DNA from: a virus
Strand: one strand, 5' to 3'
IMG/VR virus record: IMGVR_UViG_3300030109_004304
Coordinates: 1-40,997 of that record
Length of the DNA: 40,997 nt
Under the pieces are notes generated by a model. The model saw only the letters and a list, made by a program, of their open reading frames with translations, had not been told where the DNA came from and made no database searches. Shown one piece after another: positions 1 through 8,581 of this stretch. Both the position numbers and the translations under genes were made by a program. Each line of letters begins with the position of its first letter. The first letter of the stretch is position 1.

Positions 1-124
1 CACAACCTGCAATGGTGACAAGAACAGGCGGTTGCCCCTCTTGTCCCGTGACTCTATATACATCTTCAAAACCTTCCCACTCATCTTCTTCGCCACAAGC
101 AGCACATACTATTATTCTATTCAT
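1..124 (-). CDS. Partial small zinc-ribbon-like protein (C-terminus beyond the window)
   Basis: The reading frame starts with ATG at 124 and runs off the left edge, giving 41 residues beginning MNRIIVCAACGEEDEW. A CxxC pair at residues 7-10 and a further Cys at 41 suggest a zinc ribbon whose second knuckle may be outside the window. The start overlaps the nuclease stop codon as ATGA, so it is translationally coupled and last in the visible operon. Function unknown. Confidence 0.7.
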   Translation of the reverse strand, partial: MNRIIVCAACGEEDEWEGFEDVYRVTGQEGQPPVLVTIAGC

Positions 125-948
125 AAATATTCACCTTCTCCTATATCGCCAGTCAATTCGGCCTCACATGACAAAACGAAATCACACCAAAGAGGACAGA
201 AATACTCGTTCCAATTCATGGGCCATTGTTGGAGTGCTAAGTCTGCTATAGTGCTACTTAAAGATTCCTCAAAAGCATTTATACTTCGCTTGCCTATTGG
301 CTCTAAAATGGCTATTCCTGCCTCCGGTCCCAACCACAATCTCTTACCTCTCTTGTTACCCTCTAGTAGTAGTTTATCATCGGGATTGTGTTCGTAGTCA
401 GGTGAGATGTACAGGAAGTGCGTAGGCTCTTCGTATCCATCCATCATACCCAACATTCTTTTATAGTAAAGTAATTCTTTGCGAGTCCGCGCTAACTTAC
501 CTGTGTTCATTTTTCCAGTCTTCAATTCAACTAAGACTACCTCACCCGTGTCAAACTTGACCACTCCGTCAATCAGACCTACCCACACGACCTCATGTCC
601 GTGGAAAGACTCAGGAACCAAGTGCTTTACCTCGGCTTCTATGACCTCAAAGCCACCCACATCGTGCGCTATCTGATGTATCATCAAAGATAGAGCATCA
701 ACCGCAGGGTCGCCGGAAACACCCAACTCTTCTGCTTTGACTGTAGCAGACTCCGGCCCTTCAAGCAACCCGTACTCCATGACCTCATGTATCTGTCCAC
801 CACGTATGGCTTCTTCTGTAGGGGGCGCACGGGGAATGTCAGCGACATATCGCCAATAGAATTGTCTAGGACACATCATGTATGTCATCAAAGACGACTT
901 ACTGACTCTGAGAGCGTCGGCTTGGCCGGGAATATACGAAGACTCCAT
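121..948 (-). CDS. Cas4/RecB-like PD-(D/E)XK nuclease with probable Fe-S cluster
   Basis: This 275-residue protein has the layout of the Cas4/AddB-type RecB nuclease family. An N-terminal Cys26 lies in YMMCPRQFYW, His54 in GGQIHEVME, Asp127 in GLIDG, and Glu141-Leu-Lys143 in VELKTG. An aromatic helix follows (LLYYKRML), and then a C-terminal cysteine cluster C251, C255, C261. Four cysteines spread this way usually hold a 4Fe-4S cluster. The family processes DNA ends as a 5'-3' exonuclease or flap nuclease; a role in virus recombination or end processing is inferred. It starts directly after a 22-codon ORF that supplies a strong AGGAGG ribosome site, and lies downstream of the polymerase operon. 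Confidence 0.85.
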   Translation of the reverse strand: MESSYIPGQADALRVSKSSLMTYMMCPRQFYWRYVADIPRAPPTEEAIRGGQIHEVMEYGLLEGPESATVKAEELGVSGDPAVDALSLMIHQIAHDVGGFEVIEAEVKHLVPESFHGHEVVWVGLIDGVVKFDTGEVVLVELKTGKMNTGKLARTRKELLYYKRMLGMMDGYEEPTHFLYISPDYEHNPDDKLLLEGNKRGKRLWLGPEAGIAILEPIGKRSINAFEESLSSTIADLALQQWPMNWNEYFCPLWCDFVLSCEAELTGDIGEGEYL

Positions 949-1017
949 TCACTCTTCCTCCTGCTTTTTATCACGGATGCGCATGGCTTCTAACAAGCCA
1001 CCCCAATAACCGCCCAT
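949..1017 (-). CDS. 22-residue micro-ORF coupled to the nuclease
   Basis: The ORF encodes MGGYWGGLLEAMRIRDKKQE plus two Glu. Its ATG abuts the stop of the preceding gene and its TGA abuts the ATG of the nuclease. The ribosome site of the nuclease (AGGAGGAAGAG) lies inside its 3' end. The perfect packing suggests either a real micropeptide or a translational relay. No homolog recognised. Confidence 0.5.
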   Translation of the reverse strand: MGGYWGGLLEAMRIRDKKQEEE

Positions 1018-1329
1018 TTACTCTTCCTCTAGTATATCATCTAGAGATGTCTGCTCCGTGCCAAACAGGTTCTTACCGCAAGAAGGGCAGTCATCGTTCT
1101 GTTCTAACTCAGATAGTGTAGGTCGGGCGACCTCTTCCTTGCAATGTACGCAAGTTATCTTCTCCATCTTACCCATCTCTTCTAGTAGGGCATATATTAG
1201 AGCGCTATGCTTCATTACTTCTGGTATTATAGCATTTACGAACGACCTAAACTCATTGGTAGTCGTGTCTAATTCAGCCTGTAATTGCTTTGTTGTTAGT
1301 TTGCCACTCATCTTTCTACTTCTTGTCAT
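1018..1329 (-). CDS. Coiled-coil zinc-ribbon protein
   Basis: The protein has 103 residues. The first 55 look helical. A zinc ribbon follows with CVHC and CPSC knuckles 20 residues apart, then an acidic tail ending DDILEEE. The ATG at 1329 lies 21 nt after a TATA box at 1351-1359, so it heads the operon that continues into the Cas4-like nuclease; an AGGAG element also precedes it. The ribbon suggests a nucleic-acid or protein adaptor. Exact role unknown. Confidence 0.75.
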   Translation of the reverse strand: MTRSRKMSGKLTTKQLQAELDTTTNEFRSFVNAIIPEVMKHSALIYALLEEMGKMEKITCVHCKEEVARPTLSELEQNDDCPSCGKNLFGTEQTSLDDILEEE

Positions 1330-1350
1330 ATATCTCAGTCTCCTTTCATA

Positions 1351-1359
1351 CTTATAAAC
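1351..1359 (-). promoter_or_regulatory. TATA box, leaderless layout, for the gene at 1329
   Basis: GTTTATAAG on the minus strand ends 21 nt before the ATG at 1329. It abuts the polymerase stop codon, so the new transcript begins immediately after polB. Confidence 0.65.
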
Positions 1360-3627
1360 CTACAACCACACCAGATTACCCTTGCCTTCTAGCATGTTAA
1401 ATAAAGGTTGTGTCGGCCACCCCATCATTTCCCAATATGGTTGAATTTTCTTTACGATAAACCTATCAGCCATCTCCTTGTAGTTTATCTTGTACAGACC
1501 CTTGAGTTCTTCTGGGTCATCGAATGCCATGTACTTACCATCTTCTCCTATGGTTGTTAGGAAGAAGTCACCGCCCCTGTATCTCTTACCTAGATACTCA
1601 TTGGCCCACGCCGCACCCGCGCTTGGGCCGGATAAGACCTTGTAGTCGCTGATGTTCTTAGTCAGTTTCCCCTTCATGCAGAGAGACTTCGGTTCTGCGT
1701 CACCAGATATTACTTTTAGTACAATGTTATTGATGTTATCTTGGACATAATCTTTCCCTCTATTGGCAAGTATTCCTTCGATGACCATCTGCATCGCATC
1801 TTTCATCACAGGCGGCATACGAGATTGCTTCATCTCGATGCCCTTGACATAGAGTATTGGGTTGTGCCATTCGTCATCTGTCCACACCACACTACCCGCA
1901 TAGCGGTTCTTTGCCATGAGAATCATAGACCTACAGAATCTCTCAAACTGCACTTCGATAGGATACATCTGCTCGTTGATAGTTTCGATTTTGCGGAAGG
2001 TGCCGCCTATATAGTTTGTGTCTCCATCCATTTCCACACCCTCTACGAAGATACTGTCCGTGTGACCATAGACGGTGTTCCAACCGACTTCTCTTGCACA
2101 GTCCTGCAACTTCTTTAGAGTCTGCCGCGAAGTGAATGTGATTGCATCTGCGACTTGCGGGTGATACATTCCGTACTTGGAGTCACCACACACGCCATAC
2201 ATGGAAGCAACGAGAGACTTACACGCATACTGCATGGCATCCCACCTAGCCCTATTGTCATAGTCTTCTTGCTTCAACTTCTTGTATTTGTCACGCAACT
2301 CAGTCATCAAGTCCATCTGTCGCACAAGAAGTCCTTTGCCTCCCTGTGCAAACCTGACTCCATTACCACAATCTTTTCCGTCTGGGTGCAGGGTTTCCCA
2401 TGAGATATTATGTAGTGCGGCGTTGCTATGGTACATAGCCTTGACATCTAAGATACCTATCTTCTTGTACAGGCCGGGTAAAACCTCCATGACATCTGCG
2501 CCTTGGTAATCCACCCTCTCAAACTGCGGTTTGGTAGGAATGCGCTTCAAAAACTTTTGGTCTCGCAACACAAGGCTTGTGAACATACGGGTGATGTAAG
2601 GTGTCGCTCGGATGTCACACTGCACCAAGTGTTGTAATCCGGTATAGTATCCTATGACATTTACTTTGGCATCTAATTTAGGTAGCAAGTCAACGTCTTG
2701 TATAGCGTAGTCTAAGTACAAATCCAAATCCGTATGATAGGTATTGTGTCCATCGGGCAGGACTACTTTCTTTTCCCCTAATGCTATCTCAGCAACGTCA
2801 TCTAGTTTGTAGCCCGGTAGTTTACCGTTCTTCAACTCCCATAGTTTGGAGAATCCAATCATAAGGTCTATGCAGTTTATGCCGGCGATAGGTTGTGACC
2901 AATCGCCAAACTGATACCTAAATCTTTTCATGGGTGAAAGACCGTTGGGTGAAAGACCAACTGCCGCCAACCTCTCTGCTATAGTCTTGATGTCAGCACC
3001 GACCACATACCACCCCGTGATGACATCTGGGTCAGCCTCATTCAAGCGCGTTAGGAAATTGCGTAGCATGGATTCCTCATTGGGAAACTCAAGCCTACCT
3101 TTAGAGTCACGACGACCCGGTGTTCTGTTGCTTGCGTAAGCCATAGGCATATTCTCCTTGACTTCGGTAGCATCGTAGTTAGGATTAACATAAAGACATA
3201 CGGTCTCACCTATGAAACTGTCATGGAATACCATCACGCGCAAGGCGCTTGTCTCTGGATTCCACTCACAATCAAGATACCATATCCTGTGGTCGTAGTT
3301 TGGAATGGGGTCATCTGGGTTTGTTCTGTCAGCGAGTACCCTGTTGACGTAGGGGATGTTCGCCTCCCATGTCTTTACACCGTAGGTGTCTGCTCTCTCC
3401 TGTATCTCCATTATCTGTTGTGGGTCGTTGACTACTAGTTTAGTCAGTTTCTCTCCGTACAGACCTATGAAGCCATCCTCCTTGTATACGGCATCAAAGA
3501 TGTCTTGGTCTGCCGTTTCGACAAAGCAGTAGGGATAGTAGTCCCTCTCCACAAGCGTCTGTCGCTTGCCGTCTTGGTCGCGGTATCTGATGTGAACCGC
3601 TCTGCCTCTTCCTCGCTCGACTATCAT
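1360..3627 (-). CDS. polB: Family B DNA polymerase
   Basis: This is the replicative DNA polymerase with proofreading, 755 residues, about the usual length for archaeal and viral enzymes. Exo I is D119-C-E121 (YLDCEW), exo II carries D212 (GWYVVGADI), and exo III is Y307-D311 (YAIQD). Polymerase motif A is D394 (DVKAMYHSN), motif B K470-G478 (KSLVASMYG), and motif C YGHTDS with the catalytic D524. A KKRY-like segment reads VKGIEMKQ. All metal-binding acids are kept. However, motif A lacks the SLYPS signature, motif B has Ala where Asn is usual, and motif C begins YGH rather than YGD. Last gene of the replisome operon; its ATG overlaps the clamp-like stop as ATGA. Confidence 0.95.
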   Translation of the reverse strand: MIVERGRGRAVHIRYRDQDGKRQTLVERDYYPYCFVETADQDIFDAVYKEDGFIGLYGEKLTKLVVNDPQQIMEIQERADTYGVKTWEANIPYVNRVLADRTNPDDPIPNYDHRIWYLDCEWNPETSALRVMVFHDSFIGETVCLYVNPNYDATEVKENMPMAYASNRTPGRRDSKGRLEFPNEESMLRNFLTRLNEADPDVITGWYVVGADIKTIAERLAAVGLSPNGLSPMKRFRYQFGDWSQPIAGINCIDLMIGFSKLWELKNGKLPGYKLDDVAEIALGEKKVVLPDGHNTYHTDLDLYLDYAIQDVDLLPKLDAKVNVIGYYTGLQHLVQCDIRATPYITRMFTSLVLRDQKFLKRIPTKPQFERVDYQGADVMEVLPGLYKKIGILDVKAMYHSNAALHNISWETLHPDGKDCGNGVRFAQGGKGLLVRQMDLMTELRDKYKKLKQEDYDNRARWDAMQYACKSLVASMYGVCGDSKYGMYHPQVADAITFTSRQTLKKLQDCAREVGWNTVYGHTDSIFVEGVEMDGDTNYIGGTFRKIETINEQMYPIEVQFERFCRSMILMAKNRYAGSVVWTDDEWHNPILYVKGIEMKQSRMPPVMKDAMQMVIEGILANRGKDYVQDNINNIVLKVISGDAEPKSLCMKGKLTKNISDYKVLSGPSAGAAWANEYLGKRYRGGDFFLTTIGEDGKYMAFDDPEELKGLYKINYKEMADRFIVKKIQPYWEMMGWPTQPLFNMLEGKGNLVWL

Positions 3628-4436
3628 TCTATCACCGACGTTTGGAATACAAAATCATCGTCTATCTTTACTATTAAACCCCACTCGCCGGCACTGCCCT
3701 TGCGTGTGCGGAATTGAACAAAGCCCAGAGTTATATCACCTACTATCTGTTTTGTCAGGTCTTCCAATGCGCCCTCAAAGTACATTGTGTGTGTACCAAC
3801 GTCATACTCATTGATTGTAGTCCTAGTTAGACCTTTCAATTCCGTGCCTGTCTCTATATGAAAGCCATTAGCATCGAAGATAAACTTGTACTTGCCGGTC
3901 TTCTTGCCGTTCATACCATCGCAGCGGAAAGCCTCAAACAAATCTGTGGAGTCTGCTACTATTACAAAGTAGGATGCTATCGGTCCATCTACGCTCTCAT
4001 ATGACATTGTTTCTAGGTTTATCTTCTTTGCAATCTGGGCGGACTTCATGTGCCATTGAAGCAAAGTATCGGGCGAGGAAGGATAGGCCAACGCTTGCGG
4101 GCTTGCCGTAAGTGTGGTTGTTTTACTACCCGAATGCACCTTTATCTGGGAATTCCACTCTCGTTGCCCTGTGAGTTTTACTGTCCTGCCGTGGTATTTC
4201 AACACTTTGAGAAGGTTGTCAATACTTGGCACCGGCCAAATCTGCGGGTGTTCGCAAATTACTTTTAGACTAAACTTTGCTACACTTGAAACGCCGTCTT
4301 TCACAAGCGACGTTATGCTGAGTGTTTCTTCGCCGTCGTGTTCTATGATGCACGACTCGACAAGACAACCATCAACGCCCTTGCGTTGCGTCTTCTTCAA
4401 TAGACCTTCTAAATCACTCTTTGGTATCTCTATCAT
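3624..4436 (-). CDS. Putative PCNA-like sliding clamp (divergent)
   Basis: The 270-residue protein sits between a RadA-like ATPase and DNA polymerase B, next door but two to an RFC clamp loader. Its size matches an archaeal PCNA (about 250 residues). It alternates short helices and long beta strands over two similar halves, e.g. VLKYHGRTVKLTG and KFIFDANGFHIETG. No clear PIP-interaction loop or textbook PCNA motif can be read by eye, so the call rests on size, pattern and neighbours. The start is placed at the internal ATG 4436, which follows GGAGTGAT, rather than the first ATG at 4466. Confidence 0.6.
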   Translation of the reverse strand: MIEIPKSDLEGLLKKTQRKGVDGCLVESCIIEHDGEETLSITSLVKDGVSSVAKFSLKVICEHPQIWPVPSIDNLLKVLKYHGRTVKLTGQREWNSQIKVHSGSKTTTLTASPQALAYPSSPDTLLQWHMKSAQIAKKINLETMSYESVDGPIASYFVIVADSTDLFEAFRCDGMNGKKTGKYKFIFDANGFHIETGTELKGLTRTTINEYDVGTHTMYFEGALEDLTKQIVGDITLGFVQFRTRKGSAGEWGLIVKIDDDFVFQTSVIE

Positions 4437-5391
4437 CCAAATCACTCCGCAAGAACGGAAGACCAAACCATGTAGCCTTACCGTCTTTCACTGTTAGAAT
4501 CGTATGTGTCTGTCCTACAAACTGTATGAACTTGCCCTTCATCTCTTCGATGGTAGCCTTGACGCACCACTCGCCTTCGTTGAGTGTTCTGTCGCCCTTT
4601 ACGCCTGCGGCCATGTCAGCCTTCTTCATAAAGCGGGAGAGGAATATCTGCTGAGAGAATCGGCGCATAGTCCCCTTCTCCCAATCCGGCCTCTCGCCTA
4701 CGGTCATTAGAACCTTCTTACCTGAGCCGTCATCCATGTACTGCTGAATAGCCTTCAAGTGGAAGGTGTTGAATATCTTGTTCACAGGTAGCGCGTGTAG
4801 TCTGTCGAGAACATCTCGGTTCAACTTGTTGCGCTCTCTCCACTCCTTCTGATTGAAGGTGTCAGACTCTTCGTCAATCACGCCCTTTCGTAGTAGTGCC
4901 GCTCGCATAGCAAACTCGCACCACTTTAGGAAAGTAGAGCCGCCATCAAAGATGACTCCACCTACATCCTCACCGTTCTTGATGTTGTCAGCGATGACGT
5001 TGATGAAGTACTTGGTCTTCTCAATCAGTTGCAGATAGTTAACGCTGTTGTCCTCGTTAAAGATAGACTCATCCATCTCATCAAGAAGAGGCAGAACATT
5101 GATGTTGTCTGCGTCTGGGTAGAGGTCTGATAGTGTGGACATAGCAGAGTTGTCTACATCGAAGACGTAGATGTTCTTACCTGCTATAATCTCAGGCTCT
5201 AGCAGGTACGCCGCTAGTCCGGTCTTGCAGGTGTTCTCATGTCCTACTAGAGCATAGCGACCCTCATTGTGAGCCGCTCTTTGGCTGTTGAATAGGTTAG
5301 AATAGTAAGCCCTATCGTAGACAATCTTAGGCACTGCTGGCGCAGTTTCTTTTGCCTTAGTTGTATTCGCTTGCGCTCCCCAACTCGACAT
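4414..5391 (-). CDS. RecA/RadA-superfamily ATPase (Sak4-like recombinase)
   Basis: The protein has 325 residues with a RecA-fold ATPase core. The P-loop at 50-57 reads GHENTCKT, with Cys where the classical motif has Gly before Lys-Thr. VFDVDNS at 77-82 and the Walker B strand GGVIFDGG ending at D149 fit the AAA_24/Sak4 group of phage RecA-like annealing proteins. It would drive single-strand annealing or strand exchange during replication. It lies between the putative ssDNA-binding protein and the clamp in the replisome operon. Confidence 0.7.
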   Translation of the reverse strand: MSSWGAQANTTKAKETAPAVPKIVYDRAYYSNLFNSQRAAHNEGRYALVGHENTCKTGLAAYLLEPEIIAGKNIYVFDVDNSAMSTLSDLYPDADNINVLPLLDEMDESIFNEDNSVNYLQLIEKTKYFINVIADNIKNGEDVGGVIFDGGSTFLKWCEFAMRAALLRKGVIDEESDTFNQKEWRERNKLNRDVLDRLHALPVNKIFNTFHLKAIQQYMDDGSGKKVLMTVGERPDWEKGTMRRFSQQIFLSRFMKKADMAAGVKGDRTLNEGEWCVKATIEEMKGKFIQFVGQTHTILTVKDGKATWFGLPFLRSDLDDRDTKE

Positions 5392-6584
5392 CAGTACATT
5401 CCTCCGTATTCCTCTTCAACAGTCATGTCGTCATCGAACAGAGGCGTCTGCTCTGTCGTCGGCATTACCTCGATGGTATCGTAGGCGTACCAACCGGACA
5501 CACTCATTCTCTGCTCGTCATCCTGAGTCCTCCAAGTCTGACCGACGACTATGCACTTACTTCCTACTGCGAAGTCTACTAGGTTGGCATGTTCTGCACC
5601 AACGTAAACGTCAATGGTAGGAGCAGTCGAAGTCATGTCTAGGTCTGCACAGACTAGGACCATACCGCCGTTGTCCCTTGGGTCAATGTGAATGACCTCA
5701 GTAGGTACAGCGAGTATCGTATCCCACCACTCCTTTGTGTCCTTGTTGTCATCGTAGTAAGCCCTAAGAGCATCAACGCTGTCAATCATAGCAAAGGGTA
5801 TGTCTCCGCTCTGCATCATAGCCATGGGGTCTGAGGCGTACTTCTCAGTAAGAGAAGGGTCGGCAGTAAAGACTGATACGTTCGGCTTGCAATAAGCAGT
5901 AGTACCGTTCTTTCCCATCCTCACAGGAATAGTACCCGTAACGAAGGTAGGATGCTGAATATCGGCGGCTGCTCCCTGTGCCTTGATAGTGAATATCTTG
6001 TTGTCAGTAGTCAAGAATGTGGAAGTGCGCTCTCGCTCATCCTGCGGTCTTGGCTTACCGTACTTGAAGTTGGTATCACCGGATGGGAAAGTCGGGTTGT
6101 TCTTGTCCCACACTACATAGAAGTGTGTGTTCTCGTCTATCCTCATACTGTGACGAGGCAACTCTGATACTGTCCCATCGCCACCAAACTCTTCCATAGC
6201 CATCCTAGAGTATGTACCATCGTGGTTGTCCTCAAACACAACGATAGCACCACTGTTGACTAGAGCGTGGACTGCGTTGCCGTCTGCACCCTTTAGTTGG
6301 TTAGCCATCTTGTTGTATAGAATCTTGCCCCACTCTTTAGGTCTTGGGCATGAAACGAACATACCCTCTACGTTCTCCGCACCTGCTCTTCGTAGCGCAG
6401 CATTCTCAGTGTTGATTTGCCTAGCGGCAACCCTAAGTGCTAGGATACCGCAGTCGTCCTCAGACTTGCCTGCGTTTGTCCATGCTGGCCCTTGTAGAGT
6501 AAGTACCTCTTGTGCCTTGTCCTTGAGTGCGTCTGCACCTACATTAAGCGTCTTTGCCATATTGTTTACCATTGTGTCATCCAT
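5391..6584 (-). CDS. Putative ssDNA-binding protein (RPA-like)
   Basis: The protein has 397 residues from the ATG at 6584, which follows GGTGAC; the frame is open further up to 6629. The C-terminal half alternates beta strands, and one segment (VGSKCIVVGQTWRT, then VSGWYAYDTIEV) looks like an OB fold. It ends in an acidic tail with an aromatic tip (PLFDDDMTVEEEYGGMY), a feature of SSB and RPA partner-binding tails. It sits between clamp loader and RadA-like genes, where an SSB belongs. No diagnostic signature was recognised, so the function is inferred from tail and context. Alternative: another replisome accessory factor. Confidence 0.5.
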   Translation of the reverse strand: MDDTMVNNMAKTLNVGADALKDKAQEVLTLQGPAWTNAGKSEDDCGILALRVAARQINTENAALRRAGAENVEGMFVSCPRPKEWGKILYNKMANQLKGADGNAVHALVNSGAIVVFEDNHDGTYSRMAMEEFGGDGTVSELPRHSMRIDENTHFYVVWDKNNPTFPSGDTNFKYGKPRPQDERERTSTFLTTDNKIFTIKAQGAAADIQHPTFVTGTIPVRMGKNGTTAYCKPNVSVFTADPSLTEKYASDPMAMMQSGDIPFAMIDSVDALRAYYDDNKDTKEWWDTILAVPTEVIHIDPRDNGGMVLVCADLDMTSTAPTIDVYVGAEHANLVDFAVGSKCIVVGQTWRTQDDEQRMSVSGWYAYDTIEVMPTTEQTPLFDDDMTVEEEYGGMY

Positions 6585-6621
6585 TTTTGTCACCTGTCTG
6601 TTACTAACTTCCCCTACAACA

Positions 6622-7527
6622 TTACACATATAAAGGTGCCGATAACACCATATTTCGGCAGAAACCGGCTCTTACTATAGGTTCAGGCATACCGAATTGC
6701 AAGTCACGATATGCCGTAACGATGTGGGAAACTACATTTAGATTAGCGCCTTTAGTCATATTATGCGCCATAATTATATTTAGGGTATTTCTAATGTCGT
6801 CAGACTTTTCCAACAACTTCAACGAGGCAGTAAAGTCCTTGTCATTTATGTGTTGAATAAACTTTTCGGTAGAGAATGCGCCGGCCATGTTTTCGATGAA
6901 TGCTAGAGCCGCTTGCTCTCCCGACGACCGGAACGTAGTTACATACGCCTGTAACGCATTAACCATAGAACGAAGGTCACCCCTGTTTGTGCTGATGATG
7001 GTGTCAAGAACGCCGACAGATGAAGCATAGACATCTTCGTCGTCTATAATTTTTAGTAAAGCAACTTTGCTGGCAGCATCGGTAATAGGTTCAAACGCGA
7101 AGGCTTGACATCTAGAAACCAAGGGGTCTATCAAACCCGCCATATTATTGCAAGTCAGAATGAAGATACAAGCGCAGTTTTCTAACACTCCTTTGAGTGC
7201 CATCTGTGCCGGCTTTGTTATCTGGTCTGCCTCATCCAATAAGATGATACAGTCAATTCCACTTCGCGCAAGGGGGGATACATCAGTCTCAATAAATTCT
7301 ATTCCCCTTGTCGCCTTACTACTAGCATTGAATATGTGAATGGGTCTTTCGGTGTACTCGGCAAACGCATGAGCCATGCTTGTCTTGCCTACCCCGGCAG
7401 GTCCGTGGAACAGAAGATGTGGGAACGAAGCGCGGCTGTCGGAAGAAGACAGAAAACCTACCACGTCGGAATGACCAACGATGTCACCCAATGAAGGGCG
7501 ATGTTTTACAGCCCACACTTCGCTCAC
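6622..7527 (-). CDS. rfcS: Clamp loader small subunit (RFC-S-like AAA+ ATPase)
   Basis: The 301-residue AAA+ protein loads the sliding clamp. Walker A is GPAGVGKTS at 42-50, Walker B ILLDEAD with D98-E99, the RFC-specific SRC motif is at 138-140, and a sensor 2 region reads NRGDLRSMVNALQ. It is slightly shorter than cellular RFC-S, with a reduced C-terminal collar. The start is GTG at 7527, 21 nt after a TATA box; the ATG two bases upstream is out of frame and is followed at once by a stop. It is the first gene of the replisome operon. No large subunit is seen in the window. Confidence 0.92.
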   Translation of the reverse strand: MSEVWAVKHRPSLGDIVGHSDVVGFLSSSDSRASFPHLLFHGPAGVGKTSMAHAFAEYTERPIHIFNASSKATRGIEFIETDVSPLARSGIDCIILLDEADQITKPAQMALKGVLENCACIFILTCNNMAGLIDPLVSRCQAFAFEPITDAASKVALLKIIDDEDVYASSVGVLDTIISTNRGDLRSMVNALQAYVTTFRSSGEQAALAFIENMAGAFSTEKFIQHINDKDFTASLKLLEKSDDIRNTLNIIMAHNMTKGANLNVVSHIVTAYRDLQFGMPEPIVRAGFCRNMVLSAPLYV

Positions 7528-7548
7528 ATTTTACCCTACGCTTTCACG

Positions 7549-7556
7549 CTTATAAG
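7549..7556 (-). promoter_or_regulatory. TATA box of the replisome operon
   Basis: CTTATAAG on the minus strand ends 21 nt before the GTG start of the clamp loader. There is no room for a transcribed Shine-Dalgarno site, which indicates a leaderless message. Confidence 0.7.
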
Positions 7557-7561
7557 GGTAC

Positions 7562-7915
7562 CTATTCGCTAATACTGTTCTCCAAAACGAGGGCTTGCGC
7601 GGCCTCGTAGAGTTTAGCGAGTATGATGTGGTTGGGGTTGTTGACATAGAAGGGTCGCTCTGCGCTTAGTATCATAATGATACCACACATAAGCCCTTGC
7701 AAGAAACGGTTATCTAATTCGTGGTTAGCGATAACCTCATCTAATTTTTCATCAACACCCTCTTGATAGTGTGGGTCGGTCGAGACCCATAGGAGATTCT
7801 TCACGAAGTTAGCATCTCTGATGTTACCTTCGGTCAAGATTCGCTCTATCTCCTCTGACCTATCTGAATTAAGCACCATTTCTATGATTGTCGAAACTTC
7901 AACTCCCGGCAGCAT
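7562..7915 (-). CDS. Helical protein of unknown function
   Basis: The 117-residue protein is predicted mostly helical, with a hydrophobic helix at FLQGLMCGIIMIL near residue 75 too polar at its ends for a sure membrane span. It is the last gene of the operon from 8545. Its ATG overlaps the previous stop as TAATG and follows GAGGGA. No family recognised. Confidence 0.7.
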   Translation of the reverse strand: MLPGVEVSTIIEMVLNSDRSEEIERILTEGNIRDANFVKNLLWVSTDPHYQEGVDEKLDEVIANHELDNRFLQGLMCGIIMILSAERPFYVNNPNHIILAKLYEAAQALVLENSISE

Positions 7916-8193
7916 TATGTTTCCCTCAATTTACTAAATGAATATAGTGTCTTATAACCCTTGTCTTGTGTAGGTGTCTTCACGCTTTCTTTTTTTTCTG
8001 GTCTAGTTTTTGTTTCTTTTACAGTATTTTTTTCTACTTCTTTGGCTTTACGGGCCTGCGCGCGTAGAGTTTTAGCACTAAACATGGCGCGGCGACAATC
8101 AGAACATGTCACAAGGACGATGTTGCTTTGAAGTAGTTGGTTTTTTTCTTTTTTCCCACACAACTTACATTTTATCGTGCGGGGAAACCGCAT
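7915..8193 (-). CDS. Small zinc-finger protein with basic tail
   Basis: A zinc finger (CKLC, then CSDC about 20 residues later) occupies the first 35 residues of 92. A long Lys/Arg/Glu-rich low-complexity segment follows, consistent with nucleic-acid binding. Two adjacent ATGs exist (8196 and 8193). The second is chosen because it overlaps the previous stop as TGATG and sits better after GAGGTGAT. Role unknown; perhaps a regulator. Confidence 0.7.
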   Translation of the reverse strand: MRFPRTIKCKLCGKKEKNQLLQSNIVLVTCSDCRRAMFSAKTLRAQARKAKEVEKNTVKETKTRPEKKESVKTPTQDKGYKTLYSFSKLRET

Positions 8194-8312
8194 CATATCA
8201 CCTCAAATACTTTTAATGCAATCAAACCTGCTATTCCTATGTTAACCAAACCCATAACCGTACGCCAAAAAGCCATGACCCCCATGTGGTCAAGGTACCA
8301 CCGTTCACTCAT
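8193..8312 (-). CDS. 39-residue single-span membrane peptide
   Basis: The peptide begins MSERWYLDHMGVMAFWRT and continues into a hydrophobic stretch (MGLVNIGIAGLIAL) long enough for one membrane span. It fills the space between two genes exactly, overlapping the upstream stop as ATGA and the downstream start as TGATG. It belongs to a group of similar micropeptides in this genome. Function unknown. Confidence 0.65.
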   Translation of the reverse strand: MSERWYLDHMGVMAFWRTVMGLVNIGIAGLIALKVFEVI

Positions 8313-8545
8313 TCATCCTTACCCCTGTAGTCTGGGTGATTCTTTGGTAGTTTGTGCAGTCTTCGCTCGGCCATGTTCTCAAGATACTTGCAGATATTTT
8401 CTGCGCCCTTCCTAAACCTCTTAGCGGCTACGTCATCATCTTGAGGTATCATTTGACCCATTAGGTCATCAATGTAGATATGTCTACCTATGTACTGCAA
8501 TAGTTCATACTCAACATGAGTTGTACTTGCCGCTCTGCTTACCAT
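8309..8545 (-). CDS. Small protein of unknown function
   Basis: The protein has 78 residues, mostly helical, with a basic C-terminus. It heads a four-gene operon; its ATG lies 21 nt after a TATA box with no Shine-Dalgarno site. No family recognised. Confidence 0.7.
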   Translation of the reverse strand: MVSRAASTTHVEYELLQYIGRHIYIDDLMGQMIPQDDDVAAKRFRKGAENICKYLENMAERRLHKLPKNHPDYRGKDE

Positions 8546-8566
8546 ACTATATCGTAGTATTTCACA

Positions 8567-8574
8567 CTTATAAT
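8567..8574 (-). promoter_or_regulatory. TATA box for the operon from 8545
   Basis: ATTATAAG on the minus strand, followed by TGTGAA as at the promoter for 13446, ends 21 nt before the ATG. Leaderless layout. Confidence 0.65.
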
Positions 8575-8581
8575 ACTGTCG

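Noticed and set aside
4114-4497. 127-codon rightward frame opposite the clamp gene
   Set aside because: Antisense shadow of the clamp and RadA-like genes; no promoter or ribosome site.
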